Assembly (NCBI RefSeq): GCF_025965855.1
Contig: NZ_JAOPWB010000243.1
Span: 1 to 41,596, forward strand
Length of the DNA stretch: 41,596 nt
Origin: Mycobacterium sp.
GTDB taxonomy: Bacteria > Actinomycetota > Actinomycetes > Mycobacteriales > Mycobacteriaceae
Direction of reading: 5' to 3'
The translations under genes and the position numbers were made by a program. Positions 7,353-16,738 of the stretch are shown here, one piece after another. The notes under the pieces were generated by a model. It saw only the letters and a list, made by a program, of their open reading frames with translations. It did no database searches and was not told the origin of the DNA. The number at the start of each line of letters is the position of its first letter. Position 1 is the first letter of the stretch.

Positions 7353-8852
7353 ATGACGGGATCAACGACGATCACGCGGGAAAGCCAAACTGCCGGCGAC
7401 GAGCCGGTGCTGACGATCGGTGGTGAGCCGCAACCCGGCGCCGCGGGCACCTATCCCGTGCACAACCCGGCCCGGCCGGCCGAGACCGTCGGCCACGCAC
7501 CGGCCGCCGACCGCGCCCAGCTCGACGCCGCGGTGTCGGCGGCAAGGCGCGCGGCGCCGGAATGGCGGGCGCTCGGCGTCGCCGAACGGGTCGCCGCCGT
7601 CTCGGTCGCCGCGGCGGCGGCCGCCGAACAGCTGGCCGTCCGCGACGGCGCGCGGCTGTACACCCGCGAGCACGGCAAGGTGCTTTCCGAGGCGAACTTC
7701 GAGATCAGCACCGGGCCGGGGCTGGCCGCGCTGATCGGTTCCATGGCCCAGGAGGCGCTGGCGCCCGAGCAGGTCGACCCGGGTTCGGCATTTCCGCGGC
7801 TGCACCGGGAGCCGTTCGGCGTGGCCGCGCTGGTACTGCCGTTCAACTGGCCGCTCGCGCTGACCATGACGAAGCTGGCGTCGGCGTTGACCGCGGGCAA
7901 CACCGCCGTCGTCAAGGTTCCGCCGAGCTGTCCGCTGGCGGCGCTGCGGCTCGCCGGGGCGCTGGCCGCGGCGCTGCCGCCGGGAGTGGTGAACGTCCTC
8001 TCCGGACCTGGCAGCGAGCTCGCCCAGGCGCTGGTCACCCACCCGGGCATCGACCTGATCTCGCTGACCGGCGGCGTGGCCACGGGGCGCGCCGTCATGG
8101 CGGCCGCCGCGCCGCGCCTCACCCCGGTACTGCTCGAGCTCGGCGGCAACGACGCCGCGATCATCGCTTCGGACATCGCGGTCACCGACGAGCTGGTGGA
8201 GCGGCTGGTGGCGGCGACCTATACCACCGGCGGTCAGGTCTGCATGGCGATCAAGCGGCTGTATGCGCCCGCGGAACGGGTCGGCGAGCTGGCCGAGGCG
8301 GTGCTCGCGCGCTGCGAGCGGGAGGTGATCGGCGACGGCCTCGCCGAGGAGACCACGCTGGGTCCGCTGCACACCGCCGCCGGGCGCGACAGGGTCGCCG
8401 CGCTGGTCGGAGACGCCGAGGCCGGGGGCGCGTCGGTGCGCACCGCGGGGCGGATCCGCGAGGCCGACGCCGGCGCCGGTGGCTACTTCGCGCTGCCGAC
8501 CGTCGTCACCGGCCTCGCCCCGGACTCGCGACTGGCCACCGAGGAGCAGTTCGGCCCGGTGCTGCCGATCTTCGGCTACGACAGCATCGAAGACGCCGTA
8601 ACCGCCGCCAACGCAACGGAATTCGGCCTCACCGCATCAGTCTGGACCGGTGACGACGCGCTCGCCGACCGGATCGCGAGCCAGCTCGTCGCCGGCACGG
8701 TCAGCGTCAACTGCCACGGACTTGCCGCCCAGGACCCGCGCCTGCCGTTCGGCGGCTGCGGGCAGTCCGGCCTCGGCCGGGAACTCGGCGTCGACGGGAT
8801 CCGGGCGTTCACCCAGCCACGGACGTTCGTCCGGCATCCCGTCCCGCGCTAG
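7353..8852 (+). CDS. NAD(P)-dependent aldehyde dehydrogenase
   Basis: This 499-residue protein has all the ALDH landmarks: LPFNWPLALTMTKLASALTA (cofactor fold, with the N of the FNW motif), the general base Glu262 in LLELGGND, the catalytic Cys297 in TTGGQVCMAIKR, and EEQFGPVLPIF near residue 400. It converts aldehydes to acids. Start ATG 7353 follows AGGGAGA at 7340-7346 and gives a normal length. The gene is divergent from the alcohol dehydrogenase and ends opposite the cyclase gene, with a hairpin-forming repeat between them. Confidence 0.95.
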   Translation: MTGSTTITRESQTAGDEPVLTIGGEPQPGAAGTYPVHNPARPAETVGHAPAADRAQLDAAVSAARRAAPEWRALGVAERVAAVSVAAAAAAEQLAVRDGARLYTREHGKVLSEANFEISTGPGLAALIGSMAQEALAPEQVDPGSAFPRLHREPFGVAALVLPFNWPLALTMTKLASALTAGNTAVVKVPPSCPLAALRLAGALAAALPPGVVNVLSGPGSELAQALVTHPGIDLISLTGGVATGRAVMAAAAPRLTPVLLELGGNDAAIIASDIAVTDELVERLVAATYTTGGQVCMAIKRLYAPAERVGELAEAVLARCEREVIGDGLAEETTLGPLHTAAGRDRVAALVGDAEAGGASVRTAGRIREADAGAGGYFALPTVVTGLAPDSRLATEEQFGPVLPIFGYDSIEDAVTAANATEFGLTASVWTGDDALADRIASQLVAGTVSVNCHGLAAQDPRLPFGGCGQSGLGRELGVDGIRAFTQPRTFVRHPVPR

Positions 8853-8859
8853 CTCATCG

Positions 8860-8953
8860 TCGAGTGTGCGCTGGCGGCTTCGCGAGTGCGCTCAGGGCGG
8901 AAAATCCGCGAAATCTTCGCCCTGGACGCACACTCGAAGCCCAGGACGCACAG
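8860..8953. repeat. Intergenic hairpin repeat, copy A
   Basis: An outer dyad TCGAGTGTGCG (8860-8870) / CGCACACTCGA (8927-8937) encloses an inner AGGGCG/CGCCCT dyad. Bases 8879-8953 align without gaps to 21305-21379 (61 of 75 identical by eye). The repeat lies between two convergent genes and could act as a bidirectional terminator. Confidence 0.7.
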
Positions 8954-8956
8954 CGT

Positions 8957-11632
8957 CTATTCCGAGACCGCGTCCAGCTCTGTTCGGACCCGGTCGATTT
9001 GGTCGTAGGCGTAGGTCGCCGCGGCAGCGATCGTCATGGTTTCTCCCTTGCGAGCGAGCGATTGGTAGGTATTGTCGCCGAGGACGTCGCGGAGGTGGTC
9101 AATCGTCGCGCTGAGTTGGGGGTAGCTCGCAAACGTAAAGGCGGACGCGGCGAACCCGCAGATGGTCGCGGCCTGTTCGTGGTGCCCGAGGCGATCCAGC
9201 TGACAGGCGAGGATTGCCAGCGGGTTTCGCAGGTTGGCCACATTGCCGGAGTCGTCGTAGTGCTGGATCGCCACCGTCAGATATTCGACGAACTGGATGG
9301 GGTTGGTTTCGGTAGCCGCACCGATCAACAGCGTTGCCGCCGTCGCCGATTCCATCTGCCGGTTGCCGCTCTCCCGGGCGGTCGTCAGGGCTCGGCGTAG
9401 GGCGTCATACGCGGCGACGGGATCCGCGTCTTGGTAGGCAAGGCCGTGCGCCAAGAGCGCGAAGCAAGCCGTCATCGGATTCTGAGTGCAATCGGCTTCG
9501 GCGAGCAGCCCTTGCGAAACCATCCTCGCTTCGTCACCCTCGCCCAAGAACCACAACGCCATAACCAGACATGCGCGGGTGATCGTCAGGGGGCCCGCAT
9601 CCGCCGCTATCGCACGGCGGCACAGATCGGCCCACCGGTCGGACTGACCGGCGTGGCTGTACACAATGCCGGTCGAAATTTGTAGCTCGTATGGAACCTC
9701 GTCGAATCCTCCGCGCTGCGTTATCTGGTGGCTGGCGTCGAGGTAGCCGACGGCGTCGTCGACCCGTCCGGCCGCGTGGCACTGCGCTGCCACCACATAA
9801 AGCTGCGCAAGCCGCGGATGGTCGACCTCGCGCGCAGGTTCAATGAGCTCCTCGGCCCACGCGACGGGCTCGTACTGTTCCACTAAAAGACCAAGCATCG
9901 TCGCGTGGATGGCGATGGCGGCGGCGGTGTCTAGGTCGCTGTGGTCGGCTGCCCACCGAAATGCCGTGCGCAGATTGGCCAGTTCGACACCGAACCAGTT
10001 GTAAGCCTCGCGCTGTCGGGGGCTGTCCCATAGGGCCATGATGTCGGCTTCACGCCCGGCGAAGTAGCGGGCATGCGCGGTCCGGACCTCGGGTGCCGCA
10101 CCGGAAGCGACGAGTTGCTCCTCGGCGAACTGACGGATGGTCTCCAGCATCGAAAATCGAGTCCGCTCCGACGTCCGGTCGGCGACCACCAGCGACTTGC
10201 GCACCAGCGCATCCAGCAGATCCAGCGTGGCGAGTTCGTCATCACAATCGGCCACCGCGCACGCGGCGGAGAGATCGAACCCGCCAGCGAACACCGAACA
10301 CCTTGTCAGTAAAGACTTTTCGGCATCGTCGAGGTGATCGTAAGACCATGCCACGGCGTGGCGCAGGGTTTGGTGACGTTCTAGGCCGCGCCGCGACCCG
10401 ACCAGCAGCCGAAACCGGTCATCGAGGCGATCCCGCAGTTCGGCGACGGTCATCGAGAGCAGACGCGATGCGGCCAGCTCGATGGCCAGCGGGATGCCGT
10501 CGAGACGGCCGCAAATCTCGATGACCGCCTCCACCTCACCGGTCGTGGCCATCGAGAACCCGGAAGCGACGCTGCGGGCGCGCTCGACGAACAAATCCAC
10601 CGCTGCAGAATCGATGCCCGCGCCAACGCCCAGCGAGGGCACGAACCACAACTGCTCGTCGACGACCCCCAACCCTTCGCGGCTCGTGGCCATAATCGTC
10701 ACCGTCGCGGACCGCGCGAGGATCGCCTCGATGAGATCGGCTGCGGCGTCACGCACATGCTCGCAGTTGTCGAACACCAAGAGCCGGACCCTGCCCTCCA
10801 ACGCGGCGGCCACCGAGTCGCTGACACTCATTCCGGGTTGTTGGGCGATGCCCAGCACCGCGGCCACCGCGTCGGGCACCGACGCCGGATCGGTGACCGC
10901 GGCCAGTTCGAAAAGCCAGACACTGTCCGGGAATTCATCGGCCATCCGTGAGGCGACCTCCACCGCCAGCCGGGTCTTGCCTACTCCGCCGACACCGGTC
11001 AACGTCACGAGCCGATGCGCCTTGACCGCGGCTTGCACCTCGTCGAGTTCGGACGCGCGCCCGATGATGCTGGTCGCCGCGCGCCGCAAGTTTCCCGGAC
11101 GAGTATCCAGCGCCCGAAGCGGCGGAAACTCGGCCCGCAGTCCGCGTGCTCGGACCTGAAACACGCCAACCGGCGTCGGCAGGTCCCGCAACCGTCGCGG
11201 CCCCAGATCTGCCAGGTCGACCCCACTGAGCAGCCCCGCCGTCGATTCGGCCAGCAGGATCTGACCGCCATGCCCGGCGGCCATCACCCGTGCGGCACGG
11301 TTCAGCACCGCGCCGAAGTAGTCCCCCTCCCGCAGTTCGGCCTCGCCGGTCGCAATGCCCATCCGTACCGGCAACTCCAACGACTGCTGCGCAGCCACCG
11401 CCGCATCCACCGCGGACATCGGCGACGCGAACGCGGCGACCACACCGTCACCGGTGTGCTTGAACACATGGCCGTCATGCTTTGCGATCGCGGTGCGCAG
11501 CACCTCGTCATGCGCCACCAGCGCATTCCGCATCGCATCCGCGTCGGCTTCCCACCGACGGGTCGAACCCTCGATATCGGTGAACAGAAACGTCACAACC
11601 CCAGAAGGCGGGCCGCCCGCGGACACCCGCAC
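8957..11632 (-). CDS. Class III adenylyl cyclase fused to STAND/NB-ARC ATPase and TPR-like repeats (copy 1)
   Basis: This is an 891-residue cytosolic signalling protein. Residues 10-165 are a cyclase domain with metal-binding Asp19 (FTDIEGST) and Asp62 (HTGDG), adenine-selecting Lys58 and Asp104, and Asn111/Arg115 of NRAAR, so all catalytic positions are present. Residues 185-480 form an NB-ARC/STAND ATPase: P-loop GVGGVGKT (213-220), Walker B LLVFDN (284-289) and the GIPLAIELAA motif. The rest is helical-repeat, probably a sensor. Related M. tuberculosis proteins (Rv0890c, Rv1358, Rv2488c) end in a LuxR helix-turn-helix; none is seen here, so output is more likely cAMP than direct DNA binding. 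It is closely similar to the protein at 13644-16298. GTG start (11632). Confidence 0.9.
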   Translation of the reverse strand: MRVSAGGPPSGVVTFLFTDIEGSTRRWEADADAMRNALVAHDEVLRTAIAKHDGHVFKHTGDGVVAAFASPMSAVDAAVAAQQSLELPVRMGIATGEAELREGDYFGAVLNRAARVMAAGHGGQILLAESTAGLLSGVDLADLGPRRLRDLPTPVGVFQVRARGLRAEFPPLRALDTRPGNLRRAATSIIGRASELDEVQAAVKAHRLVTLTGVGGVGKTRLAVEVASRMADEFPDSVWLFELAAVTDPASVPDAVAAVLGIAQQPGMSVSDSVAAALEGRVRLLVFDNCEHVRDAAADLIEAILARSATVTIMATSREGLGVVDEQLWFVPSLGVGAGIDSAAVDLFVERARSVASGFSMATTGEVEAVIEICGRLDGIPLAIELAASRLLSMTVAELRDRLDDRFRLLVGSRRGLERHQTLRHAVAWSYDHLDDAEKSLLTRCSVFAGGFDLSAACAVADCDDELATLDLLDALVRKSLVVADRTSERTRFSMLETIRQFAEEQLVASGAAPEVRTAHARYFAGREADIMALWDSPRQREAYNWFGVELANLRTAFRWAADHSDLDTAAAIAIHATMLGLLVEQYEPVAWAEELIEPAREVDHPRLAQLYVVAAQCHAAGRVDDAVGYLDASHQITQRGGFDEVPYELQISTGIVYSHAGQSDRWADLCRRAIAADAGPLTITRACLVMALWFLGEGDEARMVSQGLLAEADCTQNPMTACFALLAHGLAYQDADPVAAYDALRRALTTARESGNRQMESATAATLLIGAATETNPIQFVEYLTVAIQHYDDSGNVANLRNPLAILACQLDRLGHHEQAATICGFAASAFTFASYPQLSATIDHLRDVLGDNTYQSLARKGETMTIAAAATYAYDQIDRVRTELDAVSE

Positions 11633-11812
11633 AGGATGTCACACCGAGCCCACTACCAGCCAGCAAACGGCGCCTGCCGTTCGAGACAAGCCGGGCAGGC
11701 CTAGATTCCCAGTACCGTGCCAAGGGCCGACGGCAGCATGCCGGTGCCGCTGGTTCGCCTGCACGGCAACGTATTTGCGGTCAGCGATGGGAACGCGAGT
11801 ACAGTAACTCCG

Positions 11813-13369
11813 ATGGCTGCCGCCCCGTCGAATGAGCGGATGATCGCCGGCGTCGCCGCCGCGTCCGTCTCGCTTGGGGTAGCCCAACTGGTGGGCATCC
11901 CGTTCGGTGCGCGGGCCGACGCGCGCACTGCGATCGGCTCAGCGGTTGTCGACCTGACACCCGGGCCCATCAAAGAGTGGGCGATTCAGACGCTGGGCTC
12001 CCTGGACAAGCTCTTCTTGGCCGTCGTGGTGCTCGTGGTCATCGCCACGATCGGCGCGATCGCCGGCACCGTGGAAACTCGGCGGCGCCCACTCGGCAGC
12101 GCCGCGATCGCGGCGGCGGGCGTCCTCGGATGCGTCGCCGTGCTGTCGCGGCCGGGCGCGACGGCGCTCGACACGATCCCCACTGTCGCGGGCGCCGCCT
12201 GCGGTGTGGCGGCCCTACGCGTGCTCACCCGCCGGTTCTGGCCCGGCCCGGCAGACCCGGAAGACCCGGAAGACCGAGCCGTCCACGACGAGCCGGACGC
12301 CGGAAGGCGCAGGTTGCTCGTCTACGGATTGCTCGGATTCGGAGTTGTGAGTGGCGTGGTGGGTGCGGTCATCACGCGGTTGGTGCACTCGGTGACCGCT
12401 GACCGCAGCACCTTCGCAATTCCCCGACCGCGCACACCGGCGCCACCGATACCTGCAGATGTGCAACCGAAAGGCGTTGCGCTACCGAGCTTTGTCACGA
12501 GCAGCGCCGACTTTTACCGGGTGGACACCGCACTCATTGTTCCCCAACTCAGCCACGGCGACTGGCGGCTGCGCATCCATGGCATGGTGGACCGCGAAGC
12601 CACCTACAGCTTCGACGACCTCACCCACTTCGATGCCGTCGAAACGGTGACGACGTTGACCTGCGTTTCGAATCCCGTTGGAGGCAACCTGATCTCGACG
12701 GGTCTCTGGACGGGCTACCGGGTGGCTGATCTGCTGGCGGTGACCGGCGTGCACGCGGATGCCGATATGGTGCTCTCGACATCGATCGACGGGTTCACCG
12801 CCGGGACGCCAGTGCAGGCGCTGACCGATGGCCGCGACGCACTCCTGGCGGTCGCCCTCAATGGTCAGCCGCTGCCGATCGAGCATGGCTATCCGGCCAG
12901 GCTGGTAGTACCCGGGCTCTACGGGTACGTGTCGGCCACCAAGTGGGTCGTCGAGATGGAGCTCACCCGCTTCGACAGAGCGGAGGCGTACTGGACGCGG
13001 CAGGGCTGGGCGCCGCGTGCACCCATCAAGACCGAGTCGCGGATCGACGTGCCGAAAGGCGGCCAGAAGGTGCCGATGGGGCCCGTGGTGTTTGGCGGTG
13101 TCGCCTGGGCGCAGAATCGTGGCGTGCGGGCCGTTGAGGTCCTCATCGACGACGGCGTGTGGCAGCCCGCCGAACAAGGCGCGAGCTATTCCAACGGGAC
13201 GTGGCGGTTATGGAGCTTCCCGTGGCAGGCGAAAAGCCCTGGGAAGCACTCCATCACCGTGCGTGCCACCGACAACACCGGGGCTGTCCAGACGGCAGAT
13301 CGAGTTGGTACGGTTCCGGACGGCGCCACCGGCTGGCACACGGTGGACTTCACCGTGGCGGAGCGATGA
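11813..13369 (+). CDS. Membrane-anchored molybdopterin oxidoreductase (sulfite oxidase fold)
   Basis: This 518-residue protein has three or four N-terminal membrane segments (around IAGVAAASVSLGVAQLVGI, FLAVVVLVVIATIGAIAG, the AIAAAGVLGCVAVL region and LLGFGVVSGVVGAVI). An extracytoplasmic oxidoreductase domain follows, with the Mo-ligand Cys284 in TLTCVSNPVGGNL and a C-terminal Ig-like dimer domain typical of sulfite-oxidase-family enzymes. It resembles M. tuberculosis Rv0218. It probably reduces or oxidises a small periplasmic substrate; the substrate is unknown. ATG 11813 is chosen because it begins a sensible cytosolic N-terminus, but an in-frame start at 11717 is possible. It is divergent from cyclase copy 1. 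Confidence 0.88.
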   Translation: MAAAPSNERMIAGVAAASVSLGVAQLVGIPFGARADARTAIGSAVVDLTPGPIKEWAIQTLGSLDKLFLAVVVLVVIATIGAIAGTVETRRRPLGSAAIAAAGVLGCVAVLSRPGATALDTIPTVAGAACGVAALRVLTRRFWPGPADPEDPEDRAVHDEPDAGRRRLLVYGLLGFGVVSGVVGAVITRLVHSVTADRSTFAIPRPRTPAPPIPADVQPKGVALPSFVTSSADFYRVDTALIVPQLSHGDWRLRIHGMVDREATYSFDDLTHFDAVETVTTLTCVSNPVGGNLISTGLWTGYRVADLLAVTGVHADADMVLSTSIDGFTAGTPVQALTDGRDALLAVALNGQPLPIEHGYPARLVVPGLYGYVSATKWVVEMELTRFDRAEAYWTRQGWAPRAPIKTESRIDVPKGGQKVPMGPVVFGGVAWAQNRGVRAVEVLIDDGVWQPAEQGASYSNGTWRLWSFPWQAKSPGKHSITVRATDNTGAVQTADRVGTVPDGATGWHTVDFTVAER

Positions 13370-13384
13370 GGCGCTGTTTCGGTG

Positions 13385-13585
13385 CTATTTGGAAGAGAGT
13401 TTCCGCCAGCTGAACACCGCGATCACGAGGCCGATCAACACCGTGATCGGACCGATGATGGACCAGGTCGTGGTGTTGCTCATCGGGCTACCACCAAGCA
13501 CTCCGAATCCCTGGAGTGCCCAGATCAGACCGAACAGCGCGACGATCAACCCGAACGCGAATGTAGCGACGAAAGTCCTTCTCAT
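13385..13585 (-). CDS. Small two-helix membrane protein
   Basis: This 66-residue protein has a hydrophobic N-terminal helix (FVATFAFGLIVALFGLIWAL), a short Gly/Ser/Thr loop and a second helix (WSIIGPITVLIGLVIAVF) ending in a basic WRKLSSK. The pattern fits a helical hairpin with both ends in the cytosol. No family was recognised. It is convergent with the molybdoenzyme (15-bp gap) and lies just upstream of nothing on its own strand but the cyclase copy 2 tail, 58 bp away. Confidence 0.7.
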   Translation of the reverse strand: MRRTFVATFAFGLIVALFGLIWALQGFGVLGGSPMSNTTTWSIIGPITVLIGLVIAVFSWRKLSSK

Positions 13586-13643
13586 ACAGGGAGGCTACGC
13601 GACCGGGCAGGGCCGCAGAAGGTTTGAGACTCTCGAAACCCGT

Positions 13644-16298
13644 CTATTCCGAGACGGCATGCAGTTCTCCTCGGGCCTGGTTGATTTTGTCGAGGGCGTA
13701 CCGCGCGGCACCCGCGTTCGCCATCGACGCGCCGGCTTCGCTCAGCGACTCGTAAACGTTGTCGCTCAGCACTTCGCGTAGATGGGCGATCGTCACGTCG
13801 ATTTCGGGAAAAGTGGCTAGTGCGAAAGCGCTAACTGCGAACCCTGCGATGGTCGCGGCCGCCTCATACTGTCCGATCCGATCGAAGTGGGTGGCCAGAA
13901 CTGCCAGTGGGCTGACCATGTGAGAGTAGCTACCCGTGTCGAAGAAGTTCTTGATCGCAAGGGTCAAGAAGTCGAGGGCGTCCACCGGGTCGCAGTTCGC
14001 GGCGGCGAAGGCCGACAAGTTCACCGCGAGGTACGACTCGATCATCCGGTTGCCGCTGGTCTGAGCGATCGTCAGACCCCGGCGCAGCGCTTCGTATGCC
14101 GCTGTGGGACTGGCGTCGCGCCAAGCGTAGCCGTACGCAAGCATTGCAAAAGCCTGAGCACCCGGGTTGTCGGTTGCATCCGCGGCCTTCAGCAGATCCT
14201 CGGAAGCCGACTTCGCCTCGTCTAACTCGCCCGCGGTTGTCAATGCCATGACCATGGAGCCGCGATTAAAGGCGTTCATACCTTCTCCGAGCGCGAACCG
14301 TTTGCGGCAGAGCTCCAGCCACCGGTCGATGGAGCCAACGGTGATATATGTGCCACCCAGCGCCGTCGGCTCGATGTCGTACAGCATCCGATCGAAATGA
14401 CCGGTACCGAGCATCGCCACGCCCGCGTCGGCGTATTCGACACCATCGTCCAATCTGCCGGTCCGGTAACACTCGGCCGATATCACATAGAGCTGGCCTA
14501 ACCGCGGATGGCCGACCGCTCGAGCACGATCGATCAGCTCCTCGGCCCATGTCGACGGCTCATGCTGCTCAATCCATCCGCCGAGAAATCCGGCGTAGAC
14601 GGCGATCGCGGCCGCGGTATCGAGGTCGTCATGAGCGTCTGCCCAACGGAAAGCGGTACGCAGGTCGGCCAACTCGGTGATCAGCCAAACAAACGCCTCA
14701 CGCTGGCGCGGGCCGTCCCACAGCGCCAGCACGTCGCCTTCCCGTTCGGCGAAGTAGCGGGCGTATGCGTTACGCGTTGCCTCGCCGTCGCCCGAGGCCG
14801 CGAGTTGTTCCTCGGCGAATTGCCGGATCGTCTCCAGCATCGAAAACCGGTTCCGTTCGGACGCTCGGTCGGCGATGAGCAGCGACTTGCGCACGAGGGC
14901 ATCCAGCCGATCAAGAATGATGTACTCGTCGACGTCATCGGATCCGACTACAGCGCACGCACTTTCGATGTCGAAGCCACCCGAGAAGACCGAACACCTT
15001 TGCAACAAAGACTTTTCGGCGTCGTCCAGAAGGTCATAAGACCACGCCACCGCGTGACGCAGCGTCTGGTGGCGTTCCGATCCGCGCCGTGACCCCACCA
15101 GCAGTTTGAATCGGTCATCGAGACGATCACGCACCTCCGCCGCCGTCATCGACGCCATCCGCGAGGCCGCCAACTCGATCGCCAATGGGATCCCGTCGAG
15201 GCGGCGACAAACGTCCTCCACCGCGGTCGTCTCGCCGGCCAACGACCCCGAAACCACGCTTCGAGCGCGTTCAACGAAGAGCTCCGCGGCGGCACCGACA
15301 TCCAGAGGTGGCACCCGCCACAACCGCTCGTCGGCGACGCCGATTCCCTCGCGACTAGTGGCCAAGACTTTCACGGTCGCCGAGGCCGCGAGGATCGCGT
15401 CGACCAGATCTGCGACGCTGTCAACCACGTGCTCGCAGTTGTCGAACACCAGCAGCCGCAACCGGCCCTCCAAAGCGGATGCCACCGACTCGCTGACGTC
15501 CTTGCCAGCTTGCTGAACTATGCCCAGCACCGCCGCCACCGCATCGGGCACCGCGGCGGGATCGGCAACAACGGCCAGTTCGAAAACCCATACGCCGTCC
15601 GAGAATTCGTCGGCCAGCTGTGTCGCGACTTCCAATGCAAGCCTGGTCTTTCCGACACCGCCGACTCCGGTCAAGGTGACGAGCCGATGTGAACGCAGGG
15701 CCGCTCGCACGTCGGAGAGTTCGGTCTCGCGGCCTATGAGGCTCGTAGTAGGGGGTCGCAAGTTCCCTGGGGCCGGGTCGAGATTCCGCAGCGGCGGAAA
15801 CTCTTTGGATAGGCCCGGCGCTTGCAGTTGAAATACCGTGATGGGGCTCGGTATGTCTCTCAGCCGCCGCGGGCCCAAATTGAGCAGGTCAATTCCGCTG
15901 AGGAGAGCCGCGGTTGTGTCCGCGAGCAGGATCTGACCGCCATGCCCGGCGGCCATCACGCGCGCCGCACGGTTGAGCACCATGCCGAAGTAGTCGCCCT
16001 CACGCAGCTCGGCCTCGCCGGTCGCCAGCCCCATGCGGACTGGCAATCGCAGCCGCCGCTGGGCGCCGACGGCGGCGTCAACCGCGGATTTCGGCGATGA
16101 GAACGCCGCGCATACCCCATCACCGGTGTGCTTGAACAGAAAGCCGCCGTGCCCCTCGATCGCGGCGCGCAACACGTCGTCGTGGGCAAACAGGGCCGAC
16201 CGCATCCCAGCCGCGTCTGACTCCCACCGACGGGTCGACCCCTCAATATCGGTGAACAAAAACGTCACAACACCCGAAGGCGGGCCGCCCGGGGGCAC
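13644..16298 (-). CDS. Class III adenylyl cyclase-STAND/NB-ARC ATPase-TPR protein (copy 2)
   Basis: This protein of about 884 residues is colinear with copy 1 (8957-11632). The cyclase domain keeps Asp17, Lys56, Asp60, Asp102, Asn109 and Arg113; the ATPase has the same GVGGVGKT P-loop and LLVFDN Walker B; and the helical tail again lacks a LuxR domain and ends in the same AVSE. The start is uncertain. GTG 16298 matches the start of copy 1 (a PPGGPPSG context), while a TTG at 16379 gives a 911-residue form with 27 extra unmatched residues. The two copies are separated by the molybdoenzyme and the small membrane gene, so they are not a simple tandem duplication. The ligand sensed is unknown. 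Confidence 0.88.
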   Translation of the reverse strand: MPPGGPPSGVVTFLFTDIEGSTRRWESDAAGMRSALFAHDDVLRAAIEGHGGFLFKHTGDGVCAAFSSPKSAVDAAVGAQRRLRLPVRMGLATGEAELREGDYFGMVLNRAARVMAAGHGGQILLADTTAALLSGIDLLNLGPRRLRDIPSPITVFQLQAPGLSKEFPPLRNLDPAPGNLRPPTTSLIGRETELSDVRAALRSHRLVTLTGVGGVGKTRLALEVATQLADEFSDGVWVFELAVVADPAAVPDAVAAVLGIVQQAGKDVSESVASALEGRLRLLVFDNCEHVVDSVADLVDAILAASATVKVLATSREGIGVADERLWRVPPLDVGAAAELFVERARSVVSGSLAGETTAVEDVCRRLDGIPLAIELAASRMASMTAAEVRDRLDDRFKLLVGSRRGSERHQTLRHAVAWSYDLLDDAEKSLLQRCSVFSGGFDIESACAVVGSDDVDEYIILDRLDALVRKSLLIADRASERNRFSMLETIRQFAEEQLAASGDGEATRNAYARYFAEREGDVLALWDGPRQREAFVWLITELADLRTAFRWADAHDDLDTAAAIAVYAGFLGGWIEQHEPSTWAEELIDRARAVGHPRLGQLYVISAECYRTGRLDDGVEYADAGVAMLGTGHFDRMLYDIEPTALGGTYITVGSIDRWLELCRKRFALGEGMNAFNRGSMVMALTTAGELDEAKSASEDLLKAADATDNPGAQAFAMLAYGYAWRDASPTAAYEALRRGLTIAQTSGNRMIESYLAVNLSAFAAANCDPVDALDFLTLAIKNFFDTGSYSHMVSPLAVLATHFDRIGQYEAAATIAGFAVSAFALATFPEIDVTIAHLREVLSDNVYESLSEAGASMANAGAARYALDKINQARGELHAVSE

Positions 16299-16654
16299 AT
16301 GCAAAGGATGCCACACAGCCCATGTCAAAGCTGGCAACCGAAACAAGCTTCCGAGACGCTCATATATCGCCTGTTCCAAGACGAGCTGGGCACCGCTCTC
16401 AACCGATCGCCGTTACGGCCAACCAATCCACGGCGCCCTCGGTGACGATCGTGTCGTCCGGCCAGCGGTTCCGGGAGTTGGAGATGGACCGAATCGTCGT
16501 CGACGGCAACTTGTCACCCCGGTATCGCAAGGCGTCCAGTTCCTGCGCCCACTACGACGACACCGACGTCAGGAGCCGACCAGTCTTGTCCCGGGTACCG
16601 CGACATCTGTTTCCAACAGACCGGCGCCTATGGCCCCGGCGATACGAAGATTAG

Positions 16655-16666
16655 GTAGTCGACTAC
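16655..16666. promoter_or_regulatory. Perfect 12-bp palindrome upstream of the second P450
   Basis: GTAGTCGACTAC is a perfect palindrome 72 bp before the P450 start codon. It may be a distal operator half of the dyad at 16702-16718, but the two sequences differ. Confidence 0.3.
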
Positions 16667-16701
16667 GCGTGTGATGCGAGGCGGCGCCACCAAGACTTCG
16701 T

Positions 16702-16718
16702 GGTGAAGGTACTTCACC
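16702..16718. promoter_or_regulatory. Inverted-repeat operator candidate of the second P450
   Basis: GGTGAAG and CTTCACC form a perfect 7-bp dyad around a 3-base centre, ending 20 bp before ATG 16739. Size and placement fit a dimeric repressor site (TetR- or MarR-like) overlapping the promoter or the 5' leader. Confidence 0.5.
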
Positions 16719-16738
16719 GACGACCTCTGGGGACCACA

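Larger units (their letters stand above)
16299..16738. other. Divergent intergenic region between cyclase copy 2 and the second P450
   Basis: No credible gene is seen in these 440 bases apart from the optional N-terminal extension of the cyclase (to 16379). Two dyads near the P450 start are listed separately. Confidence 0.5.
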
